64,000 nucleotides of DNA from contig JBBDYG010000092.1 in assembly GCA_040901765.1 (NCBI GenBank), forward strand, positions 25,794 to 89,793, read 5' to 3'. The notes under the pieces are model-generated. The model did no database searches. It saw only the letters and a program-made list of their open reading frames with translations, and had not been told where the DNA came from. The position numbers and the translations under genes were made by a program. Source of the stretch: JBBDYG01 sp040901765 (GTDB lineage: Bacteria; Planctomycetota; Planctomycetia; Pirellulales; Lacipirellulaceae). Positions 1-8,432 of the stretch are shown piece by piece. Positions within the stretch are counted from its first letter, which is position 1; each line of letters opens with the position of its first letter.

Positions 1-1063
1 GGTTCTCGGAGGAGCCGTGGATCAGGTGGGCGGCAGCGGAAAGTGCATCGCGGAGGTCGGCGTTGTCGGCGACGAACTGAATGACCTCCGGGGTGGTGCG
101 GTAGCCGTACTTGCGAATCAGCGCGTCGATCGCCCGGTCTTCGCCGAACCGGCTGACGTTGGGCGCCAGGATCACTACTTCACCGCCGGTCGCGACGGCC
201 ATCCGCGTGCGGTAGATCGCCTTGTTGCCGAGCCAAGTCGTCTTAAACTCCTTCGGATCGAGATAGACGACGATCTTCTTCGGAGCTTCTTCGAGCACGT
301 CGAAGTTCACTGTTACCGACAGTTCGGAGGCTCGCTGGAAGCATTCGACGTCGTCGCCAATGAACAGACCGCGGACGACCAGGTTCCCCGTATCATTGCG
401 GCCGATGACCGTGAGGACGAACACAACCGGCAAATCTACCAGGAACTTGTCGTGGGCGTAGTTGAGGATGCGGCGCAGGGGGTTGTCGGCGCGGCCCATG
501 ATCCGTTCCATGCCGTAAACCGCGCTGATGTAATGGCTTTCGTTGATTCCCGCCGGGCCGCCAGTGCCGACGAACAGATTCTTGTTGTAGTTGGCCATCC
601 CGATCACTTCGTGCGGAACGACCTGCCCGATGGAGAGGACTAAATCGTGTCCCCCTTGCGAGATGAGCCGATTCAATTGGGCCGGCCAGGGGCGCGAGTA
701 GATGCCCTCGGTCACCTCGTGGACGAAATCCGACGGAACGTGACCGATCGTCTCCACATCGTCGCGCCAGCGGTGGACGCGAACCAGACTCGCCGGGAGC
801 GTCGGGTACATCTCGGCCAGCTCCTCGGCACCCATCGCGTCGTGGGTGCCGAGTGCAGGAAGGACATCGACGAGCCGATCGCCCAGAAGCTCGTGTACCA
901 TGCAGGTGAGCTTGCCCGCCTGGCTATGGACGCGGGACATATCGGGCGGCACGGCAAGTACGTGGTCCGCCCGGCCAAACTTGGTCAAAAACGCGCCTAA
1001 AGCCTGCCGCAATTCAGCATCGGACAACTCGGTGGTCGGCGATCCGCTGGCAAAATAGAGCAT
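1..1063 (-). CDS. LarA-like nickel-dependent racemase/epimerase (DUF2088), 3' part cut off
   Basis: The minus strand is open from an ATG at 1063 to the window edge, giving 354 residues of a protein whose family is usually about 420 long, so the C-terminus is missing. The layout matches the lactate racemase LarA family. There is an N-terminal segment with DMSR (about 41-44), a GTHDAMGAEEL stretch (72-82) equivalent to the LarA G-x-HRP-T-x-x-EL segment, and GQVVPHEVIG (146-155) followed by NYNKNLFVG. His74, His151 and Lys161 are the probable equivalents of LarA residues that contact the nickel-pincer cofactor. The substrate cannot be read from sequence; LarA-like proteins racemise or epimerise various 2-hydroxy acids. 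The cofactor needs LarB, LarC and LarE; a larE gene lies 16 kb away. No strong Shine-Dalgarno precedes the ATG. Confidence 0.8.
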   Translation of the reverse strand, partial: MLYFASGSPTTELSDAELRQALGAFLTKFGRADHVLAVPPDMSRVHSQAGKLTCMVHELLGDRLVDVLPALGTHDAMGAEELAEMYPTLPASLVRVHRWRDDVETIGHVPSDFVHEVTEGIYSRPWPAQLNRLISQGGHDLVLSIGQVVPHEVIGMANYNKNLFVGTGGPAGINESHYISAVYGMERIMGRADNPLRRILNYAHDKFLVDLPVVFVLTVIGRNDTGNLVVRGLFIGDDVECFQRASELSVTVNFDVLEEAPKKIVVYLDPKEFKTTWLGNKAIYRTRMAVATGGEVVILAPNVSRFGEDRAIDALIRKYGYRTTPEVIQFVADNADLRDALSAAAHLIHGSSEN

Positions 1064-1179
1064 TTAGAAAGGTCTCGTCGCGGCGTTAATTTGCCGGGAT
1101 CGGACAGCGAAAGCTGCCACTGTCTAGCGTAACACACGGCCAATTGCCACTACTATACTACTCTTTCAGTAGAGGGCTA

Positions 1180-1259
1180 ACCACAACGGCACGAAGCTCA
1201 CAAAGGAAGAGATACCAAGCCATTTTCAACCTACGTCGTGCCCGTTGTGCCGTTGTGGT
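1180..1259. repeat. Intergenic inverted repeat with ACCACAACGGCAC arms
   Basis: A perfect 13-bp inverted repeat (1180-1192 and 1247-1259) encloses CACAAAGGAAGAG-like words. The phrase resembles a cryptic intergenic repeat found in many environmental bacteria. It lies between the divergent LarA-like gene and the plus-strand membrane protein; the small open frame over it (1144-1344) is not considered a gene. Confidence 0.6.
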
Positions 1260-1349
1260 CAGAACTCGACGTGGCATTTTACTTGCGGTCGGGAGTAAAA
1301 CGGGCGCGGCGATTGACGCCAGTACCGGGTATAATCAGCGGTAGACGAT

Positions 1350-1931
1350 ATGGATGAGAAATATGCCACTCGCGATGCGCCATTTCGGCCCTCGACGGAG
1401 TTGCCGCTGGTGCATTTCTCGATCCGCCAGTTGCTGCTGTTTATGGCGGGTGTGAGCCTGATTTGTTGGATTCTTGTGTCGCTCGAAGGCTATTCGGCAG
1501 TGGTCTTCGGCATTGGTGTGGTGTTGGTCGGGGGGCATGTTCTCAGCACGATGATCGGCAGTCGACTGCGAGCCAGTGCCGACGCCATGCGGCAGTGGGA
1601 TCGGTCCCATGAACCGGCTTCTGCGCAATCGCCGCGAATTTCTACGCTACGCCCGCGATCGACGCGGCCTTCTCAATTGCAAGTCCGCACGGCCTGCGGC
1701 CGATTGTTGTGGTGGTTTGTGGGCATCGCGATGGGTGGCGGAGCAATCGTGGGTGGTGGCGCATTGCATCTGTTGGTCGGCCCGAGCGTCGGTTGGCCCG
1801 GCATGTTGATCGGCGCGCTGTCCGCGGCGATGGTCGTCGGCTGGGCAGCATTCATTGTCGCAGGCATCTGCGGTATCGCCCGCCGTTCTTGGCGCGAGAC
1901 GGTTGCCGACTCCAACAAGTTGCGCGGTTAG
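1350..1931 (+). CDS. Hypothetical membrane protein, about four transmembrane segments
   Basis: 193 residues, family not recognised. A polar N-terminus is followed by FSIRQLLLFMAGVSL and a hydrophobic pair of helices at about 28-70. A basic Ser/Arg/Pro-rich loop (about 75-110) comes next, then a second pair of helices (about 118-175) rich in Gly and Ala. Small proteins that open with a segment like this are common in planctomycetes and usually uncharacterised. It stands alone with no operon partner. The start ATG has no obvious Shine-Dalgarno. The codon usage matches the neighbourhood, so I treat it as a real gene, but no role can be assigned. Confidence 0.6.
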   Translation: MDEKYATRDAPFRPSTELPLVHFSIRQLLLFMAGVSLICWILVSLEGYSAVVFGIGVVLVGGHVLSTMIGSRLRASADAMRQWDRSHEPASAQSPRISTLRPRSTRPSQLQVRTACGRLLWWFVGIAMGGGAIVGGGALHLLVGPSVGWPGMLIGALSAAMVVGWAAFIVAGICGIARRSWRETVADSNKLRG

Positions 1932-2382
1932 ATTTCAACGCGATCTTCGAGTATTGCAAATTTCGTGGCACCCTCAGCCACGCGGTTTATCGCGCGACAA
2001 TGCACCAACTTAAGATAGGTCGCATGTCGCAATCGCGCGCACCGATGCCTAGAGAGTTTGCAGTTGCATTACTCATATGTTGCTCAACGGCAACAATGCA
2101 CTCTTAAAGCGTTGCGAGAAACGCGCGCAGAGCCTTTGCGCTTCTTTTTCGGGAGTGGGCCGGAGAGTGCCTGACGGAGGGGGTATTTCCCATTGTCCGG
2201 GTTCTTCTAGCAACCATGCAATTATGTAAGTCGTTTCTGCATAACGACTTGCAAAATCAGTTTGCTTGCCTATCCGGCCGCAGCCTAGGATGGAAATGGG
2301 GGCAGGCGGCCCCCGATCGCCTCCCCCGAAGGTCGCTCCAACGGCGGCCGACTGCTCCTCTCGATGCGTCTGCGAGGTTTCC
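1932..2382. other. Non-coding gap, one small hairpin
   Basis: No convincing gene. The only structure seen is a hairpin with AAGTCGTT arms (2228-2235 and 2243-2250), upstream of the metalloprotease-like gene. Open frames here are shadows. Confidence 0.5.
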
Positions 2383-3093
2383 ATGGCCAACAGCCGAAAT
2401 TTTCTCGCGAACATTCAATATCGCCAGGCCAAGCGCCGGAGTGAGGCGATGTGCGCGCAAATGAAGCACCGAAACCAACCCAAGTCGCGTCGGGCGAACG
2501 TCGGCTATCAATCCACCTTGCAACCGTTCTCGCCTCCGGAAGATTGGTACGAGACGACCGAGAACGGGAGCGGATATCGAATCGTGGTGCAGCATCCGGG
2601 CGAGGGATACCGACACATCGTTACTCCCCAGGACATCCGCGATCGGCTGGCCAAAGTTCCGCAGCACTTTCTGCGTGACCTCGAAGTGGTGCAACTCAGC
2701 CAAATGACTCGCAAGAAGCAGTCCTTCCCCTGCTATGGGATGCAATGGGGCACAACGCTCTACCTTTATCCGCTCGAAGAAGGGCGGGTGGAACAATTTG
2801 GCTCTCCACCGAAGCCCAACTTGAAGATGGAAGCGGAAATGTACGGCGGCCGGTGGGATGAGGTCGAGCCAGGCGTGTGGACCCTGACGTGGACCAAGAA
2901 GGCAATCCGCGACTTCTATCTCAACAACATCCTGATGCACGAGCTGGGCCATTTGATCGATAACCGTAACTCCGGCTATAGCGACCGAGAACGGTATGCA
3001 GAGTGGTTCGCGGTCGAATTCGGCTATCGCCGCACGGGCGGCCGAAAGGCTCGTCGGCCGGAAGGTCGCGTGCGTCGGCGGCATCATGCCTAG
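2383..3093 (+). CDS. Putative zinc metalloprotease-like protein (HELGH motif)
   Basis: 236 residues from the ATG at 2383, chosen because GAGG lies 5 nt upstream; an in-frame ATG at 2266 would add a low-complexity leader. The N-terminus is basic. The central part (about 50-170) has no recognised domain. MHELGHLID at 185-193 is a classical HExxH zinc site (His186, Glu187, His190), and the following RYAEWFAVEFG (204-214) offers an acidic third ligand. The short C-terminal tail is very rich in Arg and Lys. There is no signal peptide, so it is probably cytoplasmic. The HExxH-to-AEWFA spacing recalls ImmA/IrrE-like and other small gluzincin-type proteases, but the family is not certain and the target is unknown. 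Confidence 0.6.
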   Translation: MANSRNFLANIQYRQAKRRSEAMCAQMKHRNQPKSRRANVGYQSTLQPFSPPEDWYETTENGSGYRIVVQHPGEGYRHIVTPQDIRDRLAKVPQHFLRDLEVVQLSQMTRKKQSFPCYGMQWGTTLYLYPLEEGRVEQFGSPPKPNLKMEAEMYGGRWDEVEPGVWTLTWTKKAIRDFYLNNILMHELGHLIDNRNSGYSDRERYAEWFAVEFGYRRTGGRKARRPEGRVRRRHHA

Positions 3094-3111
3094 TGGTCAG
3101 TCAAACGGCGC

Positions 3112-3225
3112 GTATCTGAATTCGCAAGAATTCAGGAATTGCGGTGCAACTCTGAACTCTTGCGAGTTCAGCTACTGTTGCGATCAAAAGCGCCACAAGG
3201 CCCGAAGTCTTGCGACTTCGGCTAC
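3112..3225. repeat. Cluster of three covarying TAG-headed hairpins
   Basis: Three 20-bp palindromes with 8-bp stems and a GCAA/TTGC loop lie at 3116-3135, 3152-3171 and 3202-3221. Stem sequences differ (CTGAATTC, CTGAACTC, CCGAAGTC) but every change is compensated on the other arm. Read on the minus strand, copies two and three start with GTAG; copy one is in the opposite orientation with GTAT. Confidence 0.85.
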
Positions 3226-3315
3226 AAACTGGCTCAAGTTTGAGTTCATGCTGTTTTTCGGCTACACTGCGCAGGTGGCAAGCCCTTTGTCCTGTGGCGT
3301 GGAGGCCGCGGCCTG

Positions 3316-5217
3316 ATGCGACGCTGTGCATTCTGCGGTCTGTGTTTATGGGTAGTTCTATCGCTCGGAATGAATTCCCAGGCGGCCACTCTGGCCCAAC
3401 AGCGCGCCGAGCTTAACCGCGTCGGAACTCTGCTGCGTTCCGCGGAACGGTTTGCCAAGGCCGACCGAAGCGACGAAGCCGCGGCGGCGTTCACCGAAGC
3501 TCAAGAAAAGTTGCAGTCGCTATTGAAGGAGGGGGTCGACGACCGACTCAAGCGGACGTTTACCCGCGCGGCGGAGGTCATCGCCCAACAGCATGAGACG
3601 CTGACGGCTGCCGGCGTAAAGCTACCTGCCCTGGCCGAAATCGACCCATCGAACGCGATGCGCGCCTCGGACAAGGAGGGGAACCGAGGCAATACGGACG
3701 TCAGTTTCTCGAAAGACATTGCTCCCGTGCTCGCCGCGAAATGCGGCACCTGCCACATCGATCAGCGGCGCGGCACGTTCAGCTTGGCGACTTACGCGGC
3801 GTTGATGCAAGGCTCGCAACGTGGCGGGCGAGTGATTGTGCCGGGCGAAGGGGTCGGCAGCGTGCTGGTCGATAAGATCGATAGCGGGGAGATGCCCCGC
3901 GGCGACGGACCGCGCGTCACGCCTGACGAGCTTGCCGCGTTGGTCAAGTGGATTAACCAGGGCGCGAATTTTGACGGCCCGAATCCGGATCAGCCGCTGC
4001 CCGAACTGTCGGCCACCCCCGGGGCAGCACCAGAGCCGATGCCAGCCCCCAAGGCGGTGCCACTGGTGCATGCCACCGGCAAGGAAACCGTCAGCTTCGC
4101 GCTCCACGTGGCACCGATTCTGATCGGACGGTGCGGCGACTGTCACGGCGGCGACAATACATCCGGCAATCTGAGCCTTGCGACGTTCACGCGTCTGCTT
4201 CAAGGTGGCGACAGCGGGGTGATCGTGGGGACCGCCGATCCCGAAGAGAGCCTGCTCATCAAAAAGTTGCGCGGCACGGCGGGGCAGCGGATGCCGCTGA
4301 ACCGCCCCCCCCTGTCGGACCAACAGATCGGGCTGATTGCCACCTGGATCCGCGAAGGCTCGAAGTTTGATGGTCCCGACCCGACAGAAACGCTCGAACG
4401 GACATCCGCGGTAGTCCGAGCCGGCCGGGCGACCAGCGAGGAGCTAACCCAGATTCGCGAGGGACTAGCCGCAGAGAATTGGCGGCTTGCCCTGCCCGAC
4501 GAGAAGCCCGGCCAGGTAGTCACCGCGCGGTTCCTATTGATTGGCGCCGTGCCCGAACAGCAGCTTCGCGAATGGGGTGAGATGGCCGAGGCCCAAGCCG
4601 ACGAGGTTCTGAAAGCATTCGGTCGGCCGGCCGATGAGCCGCTAAGCAAATCGCGGATCACGTTGTTCGTATTTGGCAGCCGGATTGATTTCAGCGAGTT
4701 CGCGACGATGGTCGAGCGGCGCGACCTCGGCAAAGAGGAGCTCGGAAGCTGGTCGTACGACATTGTGGACGCTTACGGATGTGTGTTGCCCGCTGCGCAA
4801 ACCTCGAAAGAAAGCGCGACCCTGTTCGCCCAGCAAATCGCCGCAATAAGCTTAGCGGAGCGTGGGCAAGGGCGACTGCCGGACTGGCTGGTGGAAGGGG
4901 CCGCCCGGACAGTGGTGGCGAAACTCGCGCCGCGCGATCCGCGGGTCGTAGAGTGGCAGGAGCTATTGCCGCTGGCCGCAGCCGAGTTAAAGCAACCCGA
5001 TGATTTTATGCGCGGCAAATTGGCCCCCGAAACCACCGCCGTGTTAAGCTATGGCTTCCTCGGCCCGTTGATGCGGAACTCCCGCAGTTTCGACCAATTG
5101 TTGGAGCGCATCGCCGCTGGCGACACGGTGGACGAGGCGCTTAAGGCGGCTTATCGCCACGACGGTGCCGAGTTGGCGAAGGTGTGGCTGGCATCGCGCA
5201 AGCGAGGACGGCAGTAA
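3316..5217 (+). CDS. Secreted protein with two PSCyt1-type heme c modules and a degenerate peptidase-like C-terminus
   Basis: 633 residues with an N-terminal signal peptide ending near SQAA (about 20-24). A short helical region follows. Module one spans about 128-220, with heme motif CGTCH (143-147) and possible axial Met in GEMPRG (191-196). A Pro-rich linker leads to module two, about 258-355, with CGDCH (273-277) and QRMPLN. Both begin with an F-x-x-x-[IV]AP[IV]L phrase, typical of planctomycete cytochrome-c (PSCyt1) domains. The C-terminal 250 residues resemble peptidase-MA-like gluzincins, including LPDWLVEGAA (521-530). The position where HExxH should lie reads AQQIA, so this part is probably not a protease. 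It likely acts in the periplasm in electron transfer or binding; no partner is adjacent. Confidence 0.75.
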   Translation: MRRCAFCGLCLWVVLSLGMNSQAATLAQQRAELNRVGTLLRSAERFAKADRSDEAAAAFTEAQEKLQSLLKEGVDDRLKRTFTRAAEVIAQQHETLTAAGVKLPALAEIDPSNAMRASDKEGNRGNTDVSFSKDIAPVLAAKCGTCHIDQRRGTFSLATYAALMQGSQRGGRVIVPGEGVGSVLVDKIDSGEMPRGDGPRVTPDELAALVKWINQGANFDGPNPDQPLPELSATPGAAPEPMPAPKAVPLVHATGKETVSFALHVAPILIGRCGDCHGGDNTSGNLSLATFTRLLQGGDSGVIVGTADPEESLLIKKLRGTAGQRMPLNRPPLSDQQIGLIATWIREGSKFDGPDPTETLERTSAVVRAGRATSEELTQIREGLAAENWRLALPDEKPGQVVTARFLLIGAVPEQQLREWGEMAEAQADEVLKAFGRPADEPLSKSRITLFVFGSRIDFSEFATMVERRDLGKEELGSWSYDIVDAYGCVLPAAQTSKESATLFAQQIAAISLAERGQGRLPDWLVEGAARTVVAKLAPRDPRVVEWQELLPLAAAELKQPDDFMRGKLAPETTAVLSYGFLGPLMRNSRSFDQLLERIAAGDTVDEALKAAYRHDGAELAKVWLASRKRGRQ

Positions 5218-5292
5218 TTCGTTTCGTGTCCTGCGTCGCGCGGCGGCTTAGATGTTGTCCACACACGTCCAAGGCCAAATCGACCGCCGGCG

Positions 5293-5540
5293 CTAAAGCC
5301 CCGCTCGCCCCCGCGATCGTTGAGCCTTCTCTTCCACGGAAGCGATTAAGTCTGAAGCCCGTGTTTCCAACGCCTTGGCGATACGCAGTAACACATCAAC
5401 CGTAGGCGACTTCTGGTTCACTCTAAAAGACTGACGTAGTTGCGCGAGATATCAGCCCTGAAGGCAAGTTGCTCCTGCGACAATTTAGCCGCAAGCCGCA
5501 CCTTTCGTATTTCGTCGCCGAGCGGTGCCCTGCATATTCG
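5293..5540 (-). pseudogene. Frameshifted XRE-family HTH regulator remnant
   Basis: On the minus strand two frames together encode one recognisable Xre-like helix-turn-helix protein. The first gives LGDEIRKVRLAAKLSQEQLA then FRADISRNYVSLLE, and then hits TGA at 5420-5418. Moving to the next frame at that point continues as NQKSPTVDVLLRIAKALE, the normal end of the domain, and ends at TAG (5295-5293). A single-base loss after the SLLE codons explains it. No start codon lies in frame upstream of the first half, so the 5' end is also decayed. A sequencing error could explain the frameshift but not the missing start. Confidence 0.75.
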
Positions 5541-5663
5541 TGGCGTGCTAGCACTCGCGCCGTGAAAAATCGTCGAAAATTCGTTGCAATCCGCTGGTGG
5601 ATTGTGTTACGGTCAGTGGAATCGGTTTGAGGTTAATCGCGGCACCCGATTCGGAGCAGACCC

Positions 5664-7310
5664 ATGCGAAGCTCTCATTCAACCAACCATCATGCGAGGC
5701 GCATTCGTTTCGAGGCACTCGAACCTCGTCACATGCTGGCGTTCCTGGCCGGCGACTACAATCTCAGCAGCGCCGTTGACCAAACCGACTACGACGTGTG
5801 GGGCGCAAACTTTGGGCAGATTGGGGAGTCGCCTGCTGATGGCAACGGCGATGGAACTGTCAACGCCGCCGATTACACGGTGTGGCGGGACAATCTAGGG
5901 AAAACGTTAGCGGACGTTTCGCCTGATGCACCAAGGGCAGTCGAAGCCGCTGCAATTGGTTCGACGAGCATTCAAGTAACTTGGCAAGCCTCGAGTAATG
6001 CATCGAGCTATGCGGTGCAGCGTCGTCTACCCGATACTGAAACCGAGTTTACAACAATCGCTCCCAGCGTCGCCGGTACCACGTACTCAGACAACACCGC
6101 TACGTCGGGCACGTTGTCCGAATATCGGGTTGTGGCGCAGAACGCCAATGGAAGTTCAGTGGCAAGCCAAACCGCGCAAGCCACGGCAAATCAGTCGAAT
6201 CTGACGGCCTATCGGCCTCAAGCGATCCATGATTCCAATAATCTAGTCGATGCGCCGATCTACGATACATTCCCGAAACGGCCCGTCCGAGAGCAGGACG
6301 AGGGAAGCAACACGCTAGGTCCTGGGATCCGAATGAACTTCGACGATGATAACATCAACGGCATCGAGGATGTCGCCGAGAGCGGCATCGAAATCCCCGA
6401 GGAAAATGACCTTATTGAAGTGAGAGTTGATCGATTACCCGGACAAGGAGACCTGGTGCTGGAAACAATTACGTCCTTCAAGCTGGGTTTATACTACACA
6501 CACGACAAGGAAATGCTCGTTCCATTAGACCAGACCAATCCGAACCGGACGGAGCCATTAGCGTTCATGAACAACACGGTCACGGTGTACGTGGAATGGA
6601 GGGATGCCACGCACAGTTTTGAGAGTCTGAATTTAGTTGACCCGGCCACCGGGATGCCATTAGACGGGGTCAGGTTTCATTCGTTTAAGAGTCTCATTGT
6701 CGCCTTCGGCGGATTAGATCAGAATCCAGCAGATACGGACGGTGATGGATCAATTGGCGATCCAGTCCAAGGCGGTCCCAACCGTGAAGGGATATTTGAT
6801 ATTGCTCAAAGTATGTATGATACAGGCTGGGACGTACTGGCCTTCGGTCAAGCAGATGAGACCGTGGGCGTCGATGTGCCCTCTACTGAGATTGTTAACG
6901 CACACCAGCAGAGGTTCGTCGAGCGCCACGCAGTCATTGGCTATAGCTACGGTGGCGGCGCGACTCACGATCTCATCGAAGAACTCGACGATTTTATTGA
7001 CCCTTTGACCCATGTAGGCGTGTTCCTTGATGCTGTTGATCAGTTTGGCATTAATGCCGAGAATGACTGGCCAAACATAGCGATTTACCTGCTGAACATC
7101 TATTCGCAAATCAACGAACCAGGGCTCGGCGATCTTGGCGGCGCTGATATTGATGACGACGAAGTTGAAATTGGGGCTACGCTAGAAGAAATCAATACCA
7201 CAACCGATCCAGGCTGGAACAACACGCTCGACCATTTTTCGATCGACGACGACCCCCAGGTTCAAGAACTTATTAGGACCCGCCTTCAGCAAAGACTTCA
7301 GGTCCGTTGA
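5664..7310 (+). CDS. LEPR-motif surface protein: dockerin type I, fibronectin III and lipase-like alpha/beta-hydrolase
   Basis: 548 residues; GGAG sits 7 nt before the ATG. Residues 12-25 carry the planctomycete export leader motif ending FEALEPRHML. A dockerin type I pair follows: GDYNLSSAVDQTDYDVW (30-46) and DGNGDGTVNAADYTVW (59-74), both with Ca-binding loop spacing. A fibronectin type III domain covers about 87-175. The C-terminal region is new to me but contains GYSYGG (426-431), a nucleophile elbow with Ser428, then FLDAVD (Asp457) and LDHFSIDDD (His524), a plausible Ser-Asp-His triad. It is probably an exported hydrolase of lipids or esters that can dock to a cohesin-like partner. The dockerin at the N-terminus is unusual. 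The next gene follows 11 nt after the stop. Confidence 0.75.
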   Translation: MRSSHSTNHHARRIRFEALEPRHMLAFLAGDYNLSSAVDQTDYDVWGANFGQIGESPADGNGDGTVNAADYTVWRDNLGKTLADVSPDAPRAVEAAAIGSTSIQVTWQASSNASSYAVQRRLPDTETEFTTIAPSVAGTTYSDNTATSGTLSEYRVVAQNANGSSVASQTAQATANQSNLTAYRPQAIHDSNNLVDAPIYDTFPKRPVREQDEGSNTLGPGIRMNFDDDNINGIEDVAESGIEIPEENDLIEVRVDRLPGQGDLVLETITSFKLGLYYTHDKEMLVPLDQTNPNRTEPLAFMNNTVTVYVEWRDATHSFESLNLVDPATGMPLDGVRFHSFKSLIVAFGGLDQNPADTDGDGSIGDPVQGGPNREGIFDIAQSMYDTGWDVLAFGQADETVGVDVPSTEIVNAHQQRFVERHAVIGYSYGGGATHDLIEELDDFIDPLTHVGVFLDAVDQFGINAENDWPNIAIYLLNIYSQINEPGLGDLGGADIDDDEVEIGATLEEINTTTDPGWNNTLDHFSIDDDPQVQELIRTRLQQRLQVR

Positions 7311-7321
7311 GTGCCACGATC

Positions 7322-8341
7322 ATGAGAACACAATTGCATCTTGTTGCCTTTCTTGCGATTTGCGTGCCTTGCTCGGCTCAACGGACAAGCGTCGAGCAAC
7401 TGTTAACTCAATCGGAACCACCGATCCAGGAGCGAATTGGAAAGATTCTCGATGCTCTTAATCAATCTCGCGTCGATCCTCCCAGCAATATTGCGGCGCT
7501 TCGAGAAGCGTTTGCCCTCACAGAGTCAGGTGTCGACAGTTTTGAGATCGTGAAGCAGGTGGCTATTTTCGCTGCAAGTCCAGCGACCCGCGAGGGACGA
7601 CCTTTCGAGGCGCGTACAGTTTTGGAACTACTCAACCTGCCGCCAAAAATCATCATTCGAGTACTCGCGCCGTACATCGACGCCGAGAATCCACAGCTCC
7701 GCTCGTTTGTACGAAACTGGTTCCAAAGCCATGACAGCTGCGGGTCAGGTGCATTCGAGACCGTTAATTTCGGAGACTACAAGGACTATGTCCAAGTAAT
7801 GCTTAACATACATCAAGAGGTTCCGACGGCGTTTGTAGAGTATCTCTACGAGCGGTCGCCGGGGCAAGCCCTGATCGTCTTCTACAATGCCAATCCGGAA
7901 CGGCGGGCCGAAACGATCGAGCGAATTCGCGAGGCACAAGAGAAACTGGAAGCTGATAGGCGACAGAACCTGGAAGCTAACGAACAACAAGTCGACGACA
8001 TCGACCAAGACGAAGCGCGGCGACAACGAGAAGAAAAGCGGAAACAGGAAAAGGAACGGGAATGGGTTTCGGAACAGAGAAAGGAAATTCTTCTGGCCGA
8101 GCATATCGTTTCGGACGCAATCTGGCTCAAGCAGAAAAAATTCGAGGTTGAGTTCCTGAAAGCAGTGCCGGCCGCAAAATCTCAGCTCATCAACCTTGCC
8201 GACCGTGACCAGTGGTGGGCACGCCTCTACGTCGCGGAGATCATGCGGAGACATCCTGAATTTCGGCATCCTCCGGCTGCACAACGGCTTTCGACGGATG
8301 CCAATCCTCTGGTCAAAAAAGCAGCGGATTGGGCCAAGTAG
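7322..8341 (+). CDS. Hypothetical secreted protein with charged coiled-coil and HEAT-like end
   Basis: 339 residues. I prefer the ATG at 7322 over an upstream TTG at 7307, because it gives a clean signal peptide with cleavage near PCSAQ (about 16-20). The N-terminal half is helical. Residues about 195-260 are an extreme Glu/Arg/Lys/Gln stretch expected to form a coiled coil. The C-terminal segment (about 285-339) looks like a HEAT-type helical repeat, with WWARLYVAEIMRRHPEF and a final LVKKAADWAK. Family not recognised. It follows the LEPR-motif hydrolase by 11 nt and is probably cotranscribed, so it may be a periplasmic helper of that protein; this is inference from position only. Confidence 0.6.
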   Translation: MRTQLHLVAFLAICVPCSAQRTSVEQLLTQSEPPIQERIGKILDALNQSRVDPPSNIAALREAFALTESGVDSFEIVKQVAIFAASPATREGRPFEARTVLELLNLPPKIIIRVLAPYIDAENPQLRSFVRNWFQSHDSCGSGAFETVNFGDYKDYVQVMLNIHQEVPTAFVEYLYERSPGQALIVFYNANPERRAETIERIREAQEKLEADRRQNLEANEQQVDDIDQDEARRQREEKRKQEKEREWVSEQRKEILLAEHIVSDAIWLKQKKFEVEFLKAVPAAKSQLINLADRDQWWARLYVAEIMRRHPEFRHPPAAQRLSTDANPLVKKAADWAK

Positions 8342-8432
8342 AACGCTCGCAATCTGAGCGGCTATCCGGAAATGCTGCGATCCGCTCCGCCCGATTCACG
8401 CTTATCCTTACTACAAACGTGACGCTCGCACC

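Noticed and set aside
17..1058. Plus-strand open frames over the first kilobase
   Set aside because: They are shadows of the LarA-like gene, whose translated sequence shows family motifs and stays open to the window edge.
1144..1344. 66-residue open frame
   Set aside because: It lies over an inverted repeat and has no family features or ribosome-binding site.
2266..2382. Upstream start for the metalloprotease-like gene
   Set aside because: The extra 39 residues are low-complexity; the ATG at 2383 has GAGG at good distance.
5250..5275. DnaA box TTGTCCACA
   Set aside because: Single occurrence far from dnaA inside ordinary intergenic sequence; expected by chance.
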